Shown here: positions 11,199 through 11,704 of the stretch, one piece after another
Numbering within the stretch: the first letter of the stretch is position 1
How the letters are laid out: each line of letters begins with the position of its first letter
NCBI GenBank assembly: GCA_016212685.1
Contig: JACREW010000123.1
Coordinates: forward strand, 1 to 11,704
Length of the DNA: 11,704 nucleotides
Direction: 5' to 3'
From: Nitrospirota bacterium
GTDB taxonomy: Bacteria > Nitrospirota > Thermodesulfovibrionia > Thermodesulfovibrionales > Dissulfurispiraceae
Program-made: the position numbers and the translations under genes
Notes under the pieces: model-generated
Databases searched by the model: none
What the model saw: the letters and a program-made list of their open reading frames with translations, nothing else
Told to the model about the DNA's origin: nothing

Positions 11199-11704
11199 AT
11201 CTTCACCCTCACGGTATTTGGAGCTACCAATATGCCGTTCACTTCCTTTTTCGACACATCGCAAAAAACCTTTGCGGCGCCGCCGATAACAGCATCATTT
11301 CTGAGTACACCCTGCGTCGCAATGTGCACATTATTCCCTTCCACAACAACATTCACCTTCTGTCCTCTTTTAACGTTCATCCGTTCAGTCACATAGTCGT
11401 TGCGTAAAATAACTCCCTGCCCGACATTCGATCTGAGCATTTTGCCTTCAATATCTTTTTTATTCGACACCGCCCCTGCGGGAAGTCTCGAACTCTTCTG
11501 TTTTACCGCATAAAAATCGTCTCCGGATAATACCGTTCCGCCAGATAGCGGTCTTGCAGCGACGAAGACATCCACAATCATGTCATAAGAAGCCTCTACA
11601 ACCACACTACGCACAGCCTTTTTATCCTCAAGAGCAACCAAATAAACTATCTTGTTTTTACCATTGTAACCGTTCATTACCGCGTCTTTAACCGTATAGT
11701 CGCC
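11195..11704 (-). CDS. flgA: Flagellar basal-body P-ring formation protein FlgA (partial, N-terminus off the window)
   Basis: Periplasmic chaperone that assists FlgI polymerisation into the P-ring. The frame is open to the right edge (GDYTVKDAV precedes the first in-frame Met at 11677), so about 170 C-terminal residues are seen of an expected 220-250. The SAF-type domain is clear: VFVAARPLSGGTVLSGDDF, GKMLRSNVGQGVILRNDYV, VKRGQKVNVVVEGNNVHIATQGVL, then AAKVFCDVSKKEVNGILVAPNTVRV, the usual FlgA ending (cf. VRNxxSGRxVxGxV). The signal peptide would lie beyond the edge. The stop overlaps the flgH start by four bases (ATGA), and the next genes are flgH and flgI, its client. Confidence 0.94.
   Translation of the reverse strand, partial: GDYTVKDAVMNGYNGKNKIVYLVALEDKKAVRSVVVEASYDMIVDVFVAARPLSGGTVLSGDDFYAVKQKSSRLPAGAVSNKKDIEGKMLRSNVGQGVILRNDYVTERMNVKRGQKVNVVVEGNNVHIATQGVLRNDAVIGGAAKVFCDVSKKEVNGILVAPNTVRVKI
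11206..11210 (-). promoter_or_regulatory. Ribosome-binding site fixing the flgH start
   Basis: GAGGG on the minus strand, seven bases before the ATG at 11198-11196 and inside the last flgA codons. Supports the internal start over the upstream in-frame ATG at 11264. Confidence 0.7.

Noticed and set aside
11199..11264. Upstream in-frame ATG for flgH at 11264
   Set aside because: It would overlap flgA by 70 bases and has no ribosome-binding site as good as the GAGGG before the ATG at 11198, which also overlaps the flgA stop as ATGA.

Overview
All thirteen genes I can support lie on the minus strand, so transcription runs from high to low coordinates. The window suggests a Gram-negative, flagellated bacterium outside the Gammaproteobacteria. 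It has P-ring and L-ring genes (flgI, flgH), which imply an outer membrane. It also has the FliW-CsrA switch and a class 1B PyrD with its PyrK electron-transfer subunit, a set known from Desulfobacterota/Deltaproteobacteria, Nitrospirota and similar phyla. This placement is inference from gene content; there is no rRNA or other decisive marker.

Layout, in transcription order: flgA (cut by the right edge), flgH, flgI and a flgJ variant carrying an M23 peptidase domain (11704-8360) form the rod and ring block. A good sigma-28 (FliA-type) promoter match at 8337-8363 overlaps the flgJ stop codon and opens the late block flgM-flgN-flgK-flgL-csrA-fliW (8296-2324). In that block FlgM is the anti-sigma factor, FlgN the chaperone for FlgK and FlgL, and FlgK/FlgL the hook-filament junction proteins. 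CsrA and its protein antagonist FliW would couple flagellin translation to assembly. After a 271-base intergenic region come greA (2052-1579), pyrK (1528-707) and pyrD (707 to the left edge), a separate housekeeping group for transcript cleavage and NAD-linked dihydroorotate oxidation.

The most unusual content is repeats, of two kinds. (1) Tandem arrays with a strict 7-base period but a different heptamer at each locus. They sit at the 5' ends of pyrK, flgJ, flgI and flgH. At pyrK, flgI and flgJ they occur as inverted pairs, one array just upstream of the start codon and one about 70-105 bases inside the gene. In flgI and flgH the arrays encode part of the signal peptide. (2) A C-rich/G-rich palindromic family (core CCCCCCTTTA...TAAAGGGGGG). 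One copy lies in the fliW-greA spacer inside a 138-bp element with short terminal inverted repeats and an 8-bp flanking direct repeat. Two more are inserted in frame, in the same reading frame, in pyrK and flgJ, each adding a Pro-rich/Lys-Gly-Gly peptide.

FlgK (815 aa) and FlgL (707 aa) are both enlarged by tandem or dispersed copies of one related module of about 90-110 residues. I saw no tRNA, rRNA, CRISPR array, transposase or phage gene.
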